DNA of 64,000 nt from Thalassobius sp002708925 (GTDB lineage Bacteria; Pseudomonadota; Alphaproteobacteria; Rhodobacterales; Rhodobacteraceae), in the NCBI RefSeq assembly GCF_049803795.1, contig NZ_JBNAGJ010000002.1, positions 186,001 through 250,000 of the forward strand, given 5' to 3'. Below the pieces are notes generated by a model. The model was not told the origin of the DNA. It saw nothing but the letters and a program-made list of their open reading frames with translations, and ran no database searches. Position numbers and translations under genes: made by a program. Of the stretch, positions 24,874-32,515 are shown one piece after another (position 1 is the stretch's first letter; each line of letters starts with the position of its first letter).

Positions 24874-25542
24874 ATGAGGCACAATATGATCCGAGCATCG
24901 AAAGCCATCGCCGTTCTTAGCGGCTCGGCCCTTCTTCTGACCACCGCCTGCACCAGCCCCGAGCATCTGGGCGGCACGGACCCGAACCGCAAAGCCAAAG
25001 AGGGTGCCTTGCTGGGCGGGTTCCTGGGGGCGATCTCGGGGGCGATGGTGTCCAAGGACGAAAAGAAAGGCGCCATCGTCGGTGCGGCCATCGGTGCCGG
25101 TGTGGGCGCGGCCATCGGCAACAATCTGGACAAACAAGAGGCCGAGCTGCGCCAGGATCTGGACGGCAATGTCGGCATTCAGAACACCGGCGACCGGCTG
25201 ATCGTGACCATGCCGCAGGACATCCTGTTCGCCACCGACAGCACCTATGTGCAGTCCGGGCTGCGTGATGACATCCAGACCGTGGCGCTAAGCCTGAACC
25301 GTTATCCTGACACCACCGTGCAGGTTGTGGGCCATACCGACAACACCGGCTCGGCCGCGTATAATCAGGATCTGAGCCAACGCCGCGCCGGTGCCGTGGC
25401 CGACATTCTGATCAGCGCAGGCGTTCGCGCGGGCCGCGTGCAGACCATCGGCCGGGGCGAAGATGCGCCCATTGCCTCGAATCTAGAGGCCAGCGGACGA
25501 GCCCAGAACCGCCGGGTCGAGATTGTCATCCTGCCGAATTGA
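24874..25542 (+). CDS. OmpA family lipoprotein with glycine-zipper segment
   Basis: A 222-residue outer-membrane-type lipoprotein. The signal sequence ends in the lipobox LTTAC (Cys near residue 26). A glycine-zipper region follows (GALLGGFLGAISGAMV ... GAAIGAGVGAAIGNN). The C-terminal OmpA-like domain binds peptidoglycan: VVGHTDNTGSAAYNQDLSQRRA and RGEDAPIASNLEASGRAQNRRVEI are diagnostic. The layout resembles the YiaD/PAL-like lipoproteins. ATG 24874 is chosen; ATG 24886 is possible. The gene has its own good promoter and a strong terminator. Confidence 0.93.
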   Translation: MRHNMIRASKAIAVLSGSALLLTTACTSPEHLGGTDPNRKAKEGALLGGFLGAISGAMVSKDEKKGAIVGAAIGAGVGAAIGNNLDKQEAELRQDLDGNVGIQNTGDRLIVTMPQDILFATDSTYVQSGLRDDIQTVALSLNRYPDTTVQVVGHTDNTGSAAYNQDLSQRRAGAVADILISAGVRAGRVQTIGRGEDAPIASNLEASGRAQNRRVEIVILPN

Positions 25543-25562
25543 TCCATACTCGGTTTCATCCC

Positions 25563-25600
25563 GAAACGCCTCGTCCCTACCGGGCCGGGGCGTTTTTTTT
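25563..25600 (+). terminator. Rho-independent terminator of the OmpA-lipoprotein gene
   Basis: AAACGCC and GGCGTTT close a GC-rich hairpin directly followed by a run of eight T, 20 bases after the stop codon. This isolates the lipoprotein gene from the FMN reductase gene. Confidence 0.85.
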
Positions 25601-25619
25601 CTGAACAAAGAGGAGCAAC

Positions 25620-26159
25620 ATGAGCACCCCTACCCTTCTGACGATTTCCGGCGCTCTGCGCGCGGGCAGCTATAACCGCCAGCTGATTGCTCAGGCCGTG
25701 CGGGCCTTTGGCCCCGCCACCGTGACCGAGGCCGACCTGAACCTGCCGCTTTACGATGGCGATCTGGAGGCCGCGCAGGGCATCCCCGCCTCTGTTCAGA
25801 CTTTGGCCGATCAGATCAGGCAGGCCGACGGGATCATCCTGTCCTCACCCGAATATAACAAGGGCATCCCCGGCGTGCTGAAAAACGCTCTGGACTGGGT
25901 CAGCCGTATCGAAGGCGCGGTGCTAAAGGGCAAACCCCTGGCGCTGATGTCTGCCGCAGCGGGCCGCACGGGCGGCGAGACCGCGCAATATATGGTGCGC
26001 GCCTGCCTAGCCCCTTTGCAGCCCCGGCTGATTGCCGGCCCCTTCGTGATGATCGCGGGGGCCGCGCGTGAATTCAGCGCTGGCCAGCTGGAAAACGATC
26101 AGTATCTGACGGCAATTACCGCGCAGATGCAGGCTCTGCGTGCGGAAATCGAGCGCTGA
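25620..26159 (+). CDS. NAD(P)H-dependent FMN reductase / quinone reductase family
   Basis: A 179-residue flavodoxin-fold reductase. The phosphate-binding loop SGALRAGSYNRQLI, the DLNLPLYDGDLE stretch and the SPEYNKGIPGVLKNALDWVSR motif are those of the NADPH-dependent FMN reductase family (ChrR/azoreductase-like). It reduces FMN, quinones or similar acceptors with NAD(P)H. Start ATG 25620 follows AGAGGAGCAAC, a strong ribosome binding site. It is convergent with the DMT transporter gene, four bases apart. Confidence 0.9.
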   Translation: MSTPTLLTISGALRAGSYNRQLIAQAVRAFGPATVTEADLNLPLYDGDLEAAQGIPASVQTLADQIRQADGIILSSPEYNKGIPGVLKNALDWVSRIEGAVLKGKPLALMSAAAGRTGGETAQYMVRACLAPLQPRLIAGPFVMIAGAAREFSAGQLENDQYLTAITAQMQALRAEIER

Positions 26160-26163
26160 ACCT

Positions 26164-27030
26164 TCAGGCGGCCTGACGTTCGCGCCACAGGGTAAACAGC
26201 CCCGCAGCCACGATCAGCGCCGCCCCCAGGATCACGTTCAGCCGGATCGCCTCGTTGAAGGCGACGATCCCCAGAACCGAGGCGAACACCAGCTGCAAAT
26301 AGGCAAATGGCTGCACCGAGCTGGCCTCGGCCACCTCGTAGCAGCGGATCAGCAGGAAATGCCCCAGGGCTCCGGTCAGGCACAGCACCACCATCCAGAT
26401 CCAATCGGGGGCGCTCATCGGTTCCCAGTACCAGGCGCCGACGGCCGTCATCGCCACCATACCCACCGTGCCCGTCCAGAAAAAACTGGTGGCTGAGCTG
26501 TCCTTGCGTGCCACGAAACGCGTCAGCAAACCGTAAACCGCGAACATCAGCGCCGAGACCAGCGGAATGATCGCAGCGGGCTGGAACACGCCGAAGCCCG
26601 GCTCCAGAATGATCACAATCCCGATGAACCCCACGCCGATCGCCACCCACCTGCGCCAGCCGACACGCTCGCCCAGGACGGGGCCGGACAGGGCCGCAAT
26701 CAGCAATGGATAGCAGGCAAAAACAGCGTGACTTTCGACCAGTCCAAGAATGGTAAACCCCCAGATTGCAACGCAAATCTCGGCCACTAACAGGACGGCG
26801 CGAAACGCCTGTAGCAGCGGCTGCGCGGTCGCCGCAGCCTGCCGGATCCCCCCCGCCTGACGCGCACCGATTGCCATAACGAAAGCCGCGAAAAACCAAT
26901 AGCGGATCATCACCACCATCAGCACGTTATATTCCCCCGCCAAATGCCGCGAGATCCCGTCCTGCATCGCAAAAACAAAGGTCGTGGCCACCATCAGCCA
27001 AATACCAAGACGAGTGTTATCCTGTGTCAT
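26164..27030 (-). CDS. DMT family transporter (EamA)
   Basis: A 288-residue integral membrane protein with ten predicted helices in two EamA repeats. Repeat one begins GIWLMVATTFVFAMQDGISRHLAGEY and repeat two begins AAIIPLVSALMFAVYGLLTRFVARKDSS, the normal duplication of the drug/metabolite superfamily. Substrate unknown. Its start overlaps the mnmD stop as ATGA, so it is co-translated with mnmD, an odd partner for a transporter. Confidence 0.9.
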   Translation of the reverse strand: MTQDNTRLGIWLMVATTFVFAMQDGISRHLAGEYNVLMVVMIRYWFFAAFVMAIGARQAGGIRQAAATAQPLLQAFRAVLLVAEICVAIWGFTILGLVESHAVFACYPLLIAALSGPVLGERVGWRRWVAIGVGFIGIVIILEPGFGVFQPAAIIPLVSALMFAVYGLLTRFVARKDSSATSFFWTGTVGMVAMTAVGAWYWEPMSAPDWIWMVVLCLTGALGHFLLIRCYEVAEASSVQPFAYLQLVFASVLGIVAFNEAIRLNVILGAALIVAAGLFTLWRERQAA

Positions 27031-27698
27031 TCCGGAACCTTTCGCGCGACCGTCATGTGCCGTTTTCGCCCGAATCCAGACCGGCGGGCGACCTCAAAAC
27101 CGGCATTTTGCAGCCCGCGACGGACGAATCCAGCCGCTGTATAGGTGGCCGCTGTGCCCTGGGGTGCGGTATGGGCGCCGACCTCAGCCATCAGGGACTC
27201 TTCCCATAATTCGGGATTCTTTGCTGGCGAAAACCCATCCAGAAACCACGCATCCGCGCGCCCGCTCCAGGCTGGTAAGCTGTGACGCGCATCCCCTTGG
27301 ATCATCCGGAATTCAAGCCCCGGCAGCGACAGCGAGGCGGCTGGCCAATGAGGGGCGAATTCCGCGGCCAGATCGGCGATCTCGGGAAAGGCCCACTGCG
27401 CGCGGATCATTTCCTCGGCGGACATCGGGAAGGCCTCGAATGTGGTGAAATGCAGCACACCTCTCTGCCCGCTTTCACGCCACAACCGCACCGCCGCAAG
27501 CAGGTTCAGCCCGGTTCCGAAACCCAGCTCGGCAATGTGGAATCCATCCCGAAACCGCCCCGGCAGCCCGTTGCCATCCAGAAAAACATAGGCCGTTTCC
27601 GCCAGCCCGTTATCCAGGCTGAAATAAGGGTCATCAAATCGGGTGGAAACCGGAATCTCTCCGTCCCGCCATTCCAGTTCGGCGCGCTGGTCTTGCAT
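27027..27698 (-). CDS. mnmD: tRNA (mnm5s2U34)-methyltransferase MnmD (stand-alone)
   Basis: A 223-residue SAM-dependent methyltransferase matching the N-terminal half of MnmC. It methylates the 5-aminomethyl group of the wobble uridine in tRNA. Motif I is HIAELGFGTGLNLLAAVR, and the MnmD signature DAWFLDGFSPAKNPELW is present, as is GTAATYTAAGFVRRGLQNAGFEV near the C-terminus. ATG 27698 (MQDQRAELEW) is the homologous start; a much longer open frame upstream overlaps the divergent gene and was rejected. The FAD domain normally fused in MnmC is coded separately on the opposite strand 57 bases away. Confidence 0.92.
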   Translation of the reverse strand: MQDQRAELEWRDGEIPVSTRFDDPYFSLDNGLAETAYVFLDGNGLPGRFRDGFHIAELGFGTGLNLLAAVRLWRESGQRGVLHFTTFEAFPMSAEEMIRAQWAFPEIADLAAEFAPHWPAASLSLPGLEFRMIQGDARHSLPAWSGRADAWFLDGFSPAKNPELWEESLMAEVGAHTAPQGTAATYTAAGFVRRGLQNAGFEVARRSGFGRKRHMTVARKVPE

Positions 27699-27755
27699 CC
27701 GCTGATCCCTTAGAAGCTGTGTGAAACGCGCCGAGAATGCAGAGGCCCGGAGGGA

Positions 27756-28811
27756 ATGGCAATGGTAGATGTGACAATTTACGGGGCGGGAATCTTCGGC
27801 CTGTCCGTCGCCTGGAGCTGCCTGAAAAAAGGGGCCACGGTACGCGTCATAGATCCGGCAGGGCCAGGCGCGGGCAGCAGCGGCGGGCTGGTCGGGGCAC
27901 TGGCCCCACATGTCCCCGAGAATTGGAACGAAAAGAAGCAATTCCAATTCGAAAGCCTGATGATGGCACAAAGCTGGTGGGCCGAGATTACGGCAGCGGG
28001 CGGCAAAGACAGCGGTTACGGGCGCACCGGCCGGCTGCAACCAATTGCAGATGCCCATGCGTTAGCGCTGGCGCGCGCGCGTGCCGGCACGGCCCAAACT
28101 CTGTGGCAGGGCCAGGCGCAATGGACGGTGATCCCCTTGGACGCGGCCCCGCACAAGACAGCGCACTGGACCCCGCACAGCCCCTCAGGCTGGCTGATCC
28201 ACGATACGCTGACCGCCCGAATGCACCCCCGGATGGCCTGCGCCGCGCTGGCCGCCGCCATCACGGCCAAAGGCGGGCATATCACCCCCGATGCGGACCC
28301 CGAGGGCCGTATTCTCTGGGCGACCGGCGTGCAAGACCTGCAAGAGATCTCAGCCGCACACCACCGAAGCTTTGGCAATGGGGTGAAAGGGCAGGCGGCC
28401 TTGCTGCACCTGGACATTGCACATAACGTCCCGCAGATTTTCGCGGATGCGGTACATGTTGTTCCCCATGTAGATGGCACGGTTGCCATCGGCTCTACCT
28501 CTGAGCGCGCGTTTGACGATCCGCACACAACGGATGCGCAACTGGATCAGGTGATCGCACGAGCAGTTGCCGCCGTGCCCGCGCTTCAGCAGGCCACGAT
28601 TATCGAACGCTGGGCGGGTGTGCGCCCCCGATCACGCTCGCGCGCGCCGGTCCTGGGCAGGCACCCCCTGCACCCGGACGCATTCATCGCCAACGGCGGG
28701 TTCAAGATCGGCTTTGGCATGGCCCCCAAAGTCGGAGAGGTCATGGCAGAACTGATCCTGACCGGCCGAAACCACATCCCCGAAGGCTTCGCCCCAACAG
28801 CCAGCCTTTGA
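27756..28811 (+). CDS. FAD-dependent oxidoreductase (MnmC C-terminal / DadA-like)
   Basis: A 351-residue DAO-family flavoprotein. The dinucleotide-binding motif is VTIYGAGIFGLSVAWSCLKKG, and SSGGLVGALAPHVPENWNEKKQFQFESL resembles the MnmC oxidase domain, which converts carboxymethylaminomethyl-uridine to aminomethyl-uridine. The C-terminal FAD contact is FIANGGFKIGFGMAPKVGEVMAE. Position beside and divergent from mnmD supports this role; a general amino acid oxidase is the alternative. Start at ATG 27756, with ATG 27762 also possible. Together the pair would restore the full MnmC activity from two polypeptides. Confidence 0.8.
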   Translation: MAMVDVTIYGAGIFGLSVAWSCLKKGATVRVIDPAGPGAGSSGGLVGALAPHVPENWNEKKQFQFESLMMAQSWWAEITAAGGKDSGYGRTGRLQPIADAHALALARARAGTAQTLWQGQAQWTVIPLDAAPHKTAHWTPHSPSGWLIHDTLTARMHPRMACAALAAAITAKGGHITPDADPEGRILWATGVQDLQEISAAHHRSFGNGVKGQAALLHLDIAHNVPQIFADAVHVVPHVDGTVAIGSTSERAFDDPHTTDAQLDQVIARAVAAVPALQQATIIERWAGVRPRSRSRAPVLGRHPLHPDAFIANGGFKIGFGMAPKVGEVMAELILTGRNHIPEGFAPTASL

Positions 28812-28917
28812 ACACGGCACGAACAGATCGACACCCCGCCTTCGCCTGCATACACGGGCGCAACCCCGATCAGGCACATCCTGCACCGAGTCTGCTTAAC
28901 GAAGGATTACGGGAAAC

Positions 28918-28965
28918 CGCCCCTGTCCGGACGTGGGAGGGCGGGTGGGCGTCCGGACAGGGGCG
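28918..28965 (+). other. Hairpin with a G-quadruplex motif as its loop (copy 2)
   Basis: A perfect 16-bp inverted repeat, CGCCCCTGTCCGGACG (28918-28933) and its complement (28950-28965), closes a 16-base loop, T plus GGGAGGGCGGGTGGG (28935-28949). The loop is a complete four-tract quadruplex motif with one-base linkers. It lies between convergent genes, two bases from the end of slt and 106 bases past the flavoprotein stop. No T-run follows on either strand. Stem sequence differs entirely from copy 1 at 11337, while the loop differs by one base. Confidence 0.85.
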
Positions 28966-28967
28966 CC

Positions 28968-30917
28968 TCAAGGCCTGCGCAACGTCTTTCCTGCCAATTC
29001 CTGACTGAACGGCAGCGGCAGCGGCTCCAGCCCCAACCGCGCCCGATAAACCGGCAGCGATTCCGCCACCCGCATCACATAATTCTGCGTCTCGGTAAAC
29101 GGGATCATTTCGACCCAATCCACCACATCCACCCGCAAGGACCGTGGGTCGCCGAACCGCTCGATCCATTGGTCCGGCCTACTGGGGCCAGCGTTATAAC
29201 CAGCTGACACCAAAACGATATTTCCGCCAAAACGCTCGGACAGGCTGGCCAGGTATGCGCTGCCCAGCACCGCGTTATAGCTCCAGTCGCTCAGAACTTT
29301 GCCGGGCTCGTGGCTGACCCCCAGTTCACCCGCCACCTGAGCCGCCGTCCCCGGCATCAACTGCATCAACCCCATCGCCCCCGCGCCACTGACAACCTGC
29401 GGATCAAACTCGCTTTCCCGGCGCGCAATGGACAAAGCCAACGCCATCGGAACCGGCAAATCCAACCGCTGCATCGGATGCAGCGCATAGTAAGGCGCAG
29501 GCAGCGTAATACCCCGTTTCGCCGCCGCCTTGGCGATCATGACCTGAAGGTGGGGCTCTTGCAAATCAATCGCCGCCTGGCCCAGTTGCGCCGCCGCCTC
29601 AGGCTCCAGCGTGCTGGCCAGATGGGTCAGGAATTGCTCGGCCAGTGTCAATTCTCCTGCATTCAACGCCAGAAGACCGGCCTGAAACACATCCGATCCG
29701 ACAAAAGCAGCCTGACGCCAATCCGGAACCGGATCGCGCCCGGCCAGAGAGGTATCGAACGGCACGCCAGCGCGTTCCGCCGCAAGCAGGCCATAATAAC
29801 TGGTCTGATATGCGGCCCCTTCGGCATAGGCCACCCGAGCACCCTCGGCATCGCCCATTGCCTCTTGGGCGCGGCCGATCCAATACCCCGCACGGCCCAG
29901 CGAAATCGGAGTCTCAACCGAGGCCCGGAACCGTTGGAAATGATCCAGGGCGCGTTCGGGCGCGTTCAGAAACCGCACCGACAGATAGCCAGACAACCAT
30001 TCCAGATCAGAATAGGCATACCCGTCCGCAGGCTGCGTATGATGCAACGAGGCCACCTGATAGGCCTCGGCATAGCGCCCGTCCCGCATCAGATCGCGCA
30101 CCAGATACCGTCGCCAGCCTGCCCAGCTTAGCGGCTGCCCCAGGGTGTTGGCGCCTTGGCTGCGACGCAGAATAATGTCCAGCGCACCGTCCGTGCGCCC
30201 CTTGCGTATCCGCCACTGGAACCGCTCATAGGCCAGGCCCGGATCGTCCCGCAGCGCAGCGGGGACCGCCTCGATCAGGCTGTCAACATTCCGGGCCTGA
30301 CTGCGCAGGCCGCGTCTGGCGGCGGCCAGCTTGTTCCAGTCCTCGCCTACCAGAGACTGCATTTGCTGCGCATCCCCGCGCAGCCCGCGCCACAACGCCA
30401 TGTCCATCCGCGCCTGATGATGCGGCGCCAGATGCGTGCCATAGGCCGCCGTCAACGCCTCGTGGCTGGTTTCGTCCAGATCCATTGTCCGCCAGGCCCG
30501 CACCAGTTCAGCCTGGGCTGCCTCTGCCCGGCCAAGCGCAAAAAGCGCCCGCGCATAGGCCAGAACTCCGGCCCCGGTCTGAGGGCGCTGGCTGGCAAAA
30601 AAGGCTGCGATCTGCGCGGGGGGCACGGTTTCCAGCTGGGCTTCGGCCCGTTTGCGCATCCGGTGCAGACCAGGCCAATCCGGATGCAGCGCCAGAAACT
30701 CCTGCACCTCTGCAAAACTGCCCTGGCCAGACCGCAGCCGCATCCAGACCAGCAGATCCGACCCCACGGGCCCCGCGCGCGCTGCCAGTCGCGCCGCAGT
30801 GTCCCAGTTTCCGGCACGGGCGGCGGAAATCGCGCTGGCCTCGGGGCTGGGGCCGGCTGCGTGCAGCCCGGCTGCGTTCAGACAAATTACCAAAATCAAG
30901 GCAAAACTACGGAACAT
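28968..30917 (-). CDS. slt: Soluble lytic murein transglycosylase
   Basis: A 649-residue periplasmic enzyme that cleaves the MurNAc-GlcNAc bond with formation of 1,6-anhydro ends. A signal peptide (MFRSFALILVICLNAAGLHA) is followed by about 450 residues of alpha-helical U-domain repeats, and then the SLT catalytic domain. The catalytic Glu is in IARRESEFDPQVVSGAGAMGLMQLMPG near residue 500, and AGYNAGPSRPDQWIERFG is the second signature. ATG 30917 follows AAAGGCAAGAG, and the frame upstream has no signal peptide. It is divergent from dapA. Confidence 0.95.
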   Translation of the reverse strand: MFRSFALILVICLNAAGLHAAGPSPEASAISAARAGNWDTAARLAARAGPVGSDLLVWMRLRSGQGSFAEVQEFLALHPDWPGLHRMRKRAEAQLETVPPAQIAAFFASQRPQTGAGVLAYARALFALGRAEAAQAELVRAWRTMDLDETSHEALTAAYGTHLAPHHQARMDMALWRGLRGDAQQMQSLVGEDWNKLAAARRGLRSQARNVDSLIEAVPAALRDDPGLAYERFQWRIRKGRTDGALDIILRRSQGANTLGQPLSWAGWRRYLVRDLMRDGRYAEAYQVASLHHTQPADGYAYSDLEWLSGYLSVRFLNAPERALDHFQRFRASVETPISLGRAGYWIGRAQEAMGDAEGARVAYAEGAAYQTSYYGLLAAERAGVPFDTSLAGRDPVPDWRQAAFVGSDVFQAGLLALNAGELTLAEQFLTHLASTLEPEAAAQLGQAAIDLQEPHLQVMIAKAAAKRGITLPAPYYALHPMQRLDLPVPMALALSIARRESEFDPQVVSGAGAMGLMQLMPGTAAQVAGELGVSHEPGKVLSDWSYNAVLGSAYLASLSERFGGNIVLVSAGYNAGPSRPDQWIERFGDPRSLRVDVVDWVEMIPFTETQNYVMRVAESLPVYRARLGLEPLPLPFSQELAGKTLRRP

Positions 30918-31073
30918 CTCTTGCCTTTCCAAAGGAACAAAGGATATGCAACCGCAGCTTAATTGTGCACCTGCGTGCCTGCAAATCACGAAGATGGCAG
31001 GTCAGCGGCGTTCTGCCGGGGTGCATAAATTTTCTCCGGGTCTCTACCCGCCTTAACACGAAAGGAGCGTGTC

Positions 31074-31946
31074 ATGTTTAAAGGGTCATTTCCTGCCCTG
31101 GTCACGCCGTTCAAGAACGGCGAGCTGGATCTGGAGACGCTCAAGAAGCTGATCGAATGGCATATCGGGGAAGGCACCAACGGGTTCGTGCCCGTCGGCA
31201 CCACCGGCGAAAGCCCCACCCTGACCCACCGCGAGCACGAGATCGTCATCGAAGAGGTCGTCAAGGCCGCAGCCGGCCGCGTGCCCGTGATTGCCGGTGC
31301 CGGCAGCAACAACACGCTGGAAGGCATTCGCCTGATCCAACACGCCGAGAAAGTCGGCGCCGATGCCGCGCTGGTCGTGACGCCTTATTACAACAAACCC
31401 ACGCAACGCGGCCTGATCGCGCATTATACCGCGCTGCATGATTGCTGTGCGCTGCCGATCATCATCTACAATATCCCCGGTCGCTCGATCATTGATATGA
31501 CGCCGGATACGATGGGCGCGCTGGCGCAACTGCCTCGGATCGTGGGGGTGAAGGATGCCACAGGCGATCTGAACCGCGTCAGCCAGCAACGCCGCACCTG
31601 CGGCTCCGATTTCTGCCAGCTGTCCGGCGAGGATGGCACCGCGCTGGGGTTCAATGCCCATGGCGGGGTTGGCTGCATCTCGGTTACCGCGAATGTCGCG
31701 CCGCGCCTGTGCGCCGAGTTCCAGGCGGCAACGCTGGCCGGGGATTATGCCAAGGCGCTGGAATATCAGGACAAACTGATGCCCCTGCACGAAGCGATCT
31801 TTGTCGAGCCCGGCCTGGTTGGCGTCAAATACGCCATGTCCAAGCTGGACCTGTGCAGCGAAGAGGTTCGCCTGCCGTTGACCGGCCTGCTGGACAGCAC
31901 CAAGGCCCAGATCGACGCGGCCATGCAGCACGCAGGCCTGATCTGA
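31074..31946 (+). CDS. dapA: 4-hydroxy-tetrahydrodipicolinate synthase
   Basis: A 290-residue (beta/alpha)8 aldolase that condenses pyruvate with aspartate semialdehyde in lysine and meso-DAP synthesis. The GTTGE motif (residues 42-46), the catalytic Tyr of IYNIPGR (Y132) and the Schiff-base Lys of VGVKDATGDL (K160) are all present. The start ATG 31074 follows AAGGAGCGTGTC. The gene is monocistronic, with a terminator 14 bases after the stop. The partner dapB lies 28 kb to the right in this window. Confidence 0.97.
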   Translation: MFKGSFPALVTPFKNGELDLETLKKLIEWHIGEGTNGFVPVGTTGESPTLTHREHEIVIEEVVKAAAGRVPVIAGAGSNNTLEGIRLIQHAEKVGADAALVVTPYYNKPTQRGLIAHYTALHDCCALPIIIYNIPGRSIIDMTPDTMGALAQLPRIVGVKDATGDLNRVSQQRRTCGSDFCQLSGEDGTALGFNAHGGVGCISVTANVAPRLCAEFQAATLAGDYAKALEYQDKLMPLHEAIFVEPGLVGVKYAMSKLDLCSEEVRLPLTGLLDSTKAQIDAAMQHAGLI

Positions 31947-31960
31947 CCGATCTCAGCCCA

Positions 31961-31987
31961 AAGCCCGCCCGATCCGGCGGGCTTTTT
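31961..31987 (+). terminator. Rho-independent terminator of dapA
   Basis: AAGCCCGCC, loop CGATCC, GGCGGGCTT, then TTT: a 9-bp perfect stem with a T-run. Confidence 0.9.
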
Positions 31988-32045
31988 CGCACCTGCACCC
32001 TGTTCTGCCCTGTCCCCTGTTCTACCCCGTCGTAGAAACGCAAAA

Positions 32046-32064
32046 CGCGGCCCCAGGGGCCGCG
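32046..32064 (-). terminator. Terminator of the cold-shock gene
   Basis: CGCGGCC and GGCCGCG form a tight hairpin; on the minus strand it is followed by TTTTGCGTTT, fitting the end of the cold-shock transcript. A T-run on the plus side (CGTTTTTC) could serve as backup terminator in the other direction. Confidence 0.7.
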
Positions 32065-32089
32065 CCGTTTTTCTTAGCAAGGGGTCGGA

Positions 32090-32296
32090 TTACTCGACCG
32101 ACAGGTTGATCGCCGATTCGCGGCCATCACGGCCTGCTTGCAGCTCAAAGCTGACTTTCTGACCGTCTTGCAGGCCGGTCAGACCCGAACGCTCGACTGC
32201 CGAGATGTGCACGAAGACATCTTTGCTGCCGCCATCGGGCGCGATGAACCCGTAACCTTTGGTGGTGTTGAACCATTTTACGGTGCCAGTGGCCAT
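32090..32296 (-). CDS. Cold-shock protein (CspA family)
   Basis: A 68-residue single-stranded RNA/DNA-binding protein. The cold-shock domain covers the whole chain, with RNP1 KGYGFI and RNP2 VFVHIS and the start MATGTVKWFNTTKGYGFI. ATG 32296 follows AGGAG at the right distance; a longer open frame upstream is the untranslated leader. A leader of more than 100 bases is likely, a usual site of cold regulation in this family, but I cannot identify the fold. The gene has a tight terminator downstream. Confidence 0.95.
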   Translation of the reverse strand: MATGTVKWFNTTKGYGFIAPDGGSKDVFVHISAVERSGLTGLQDGQKVSFELQAGRDGRESAINLSVE

Positions 32297-32465
32297 ATCC
32301 GTATTCTCCTGTTTATTGCAGCCCGCGGTGGTGCGGCTGCCCGGCGTAGTCGGTCTGGATCGAAGACTGAACGCCGCAAAAACGGGAGACAGTAGGTCGA
32401 AATAGAATAACATTAGCGTGCCCCATATGATCACAAGACCGCCGCCAGACAAGCCCCTAGATGGA

Positions 32466-32491
32466 AAGAGCGGACCAAATGGCCCGCTCTT
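32466..32491 (-). terminator. Hairpin terminator of the aminotransferase gene
   Basis: AAGAGCGG and CCGCTCTT pair over 8 bp, with two more pairs beyond one mismatch and the loop AAAT, 25 bases past the aminotransferase stop on the minus strand. The following T-run is short (TTTCC). Confidence 0.6.
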
Positions 32492-32515
32492 GCCCAGTTC
32501 TGAATGGATCTGCGA

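Noticed and set aside
28918..28965. Reading the quadruplex hairpins as ordinary Rho-independent terminators
   Set aside because: Neither copy is followed by a T-run on either strand, and copy 1 sits directly before a start codon. A role in termination by another route is still possible.
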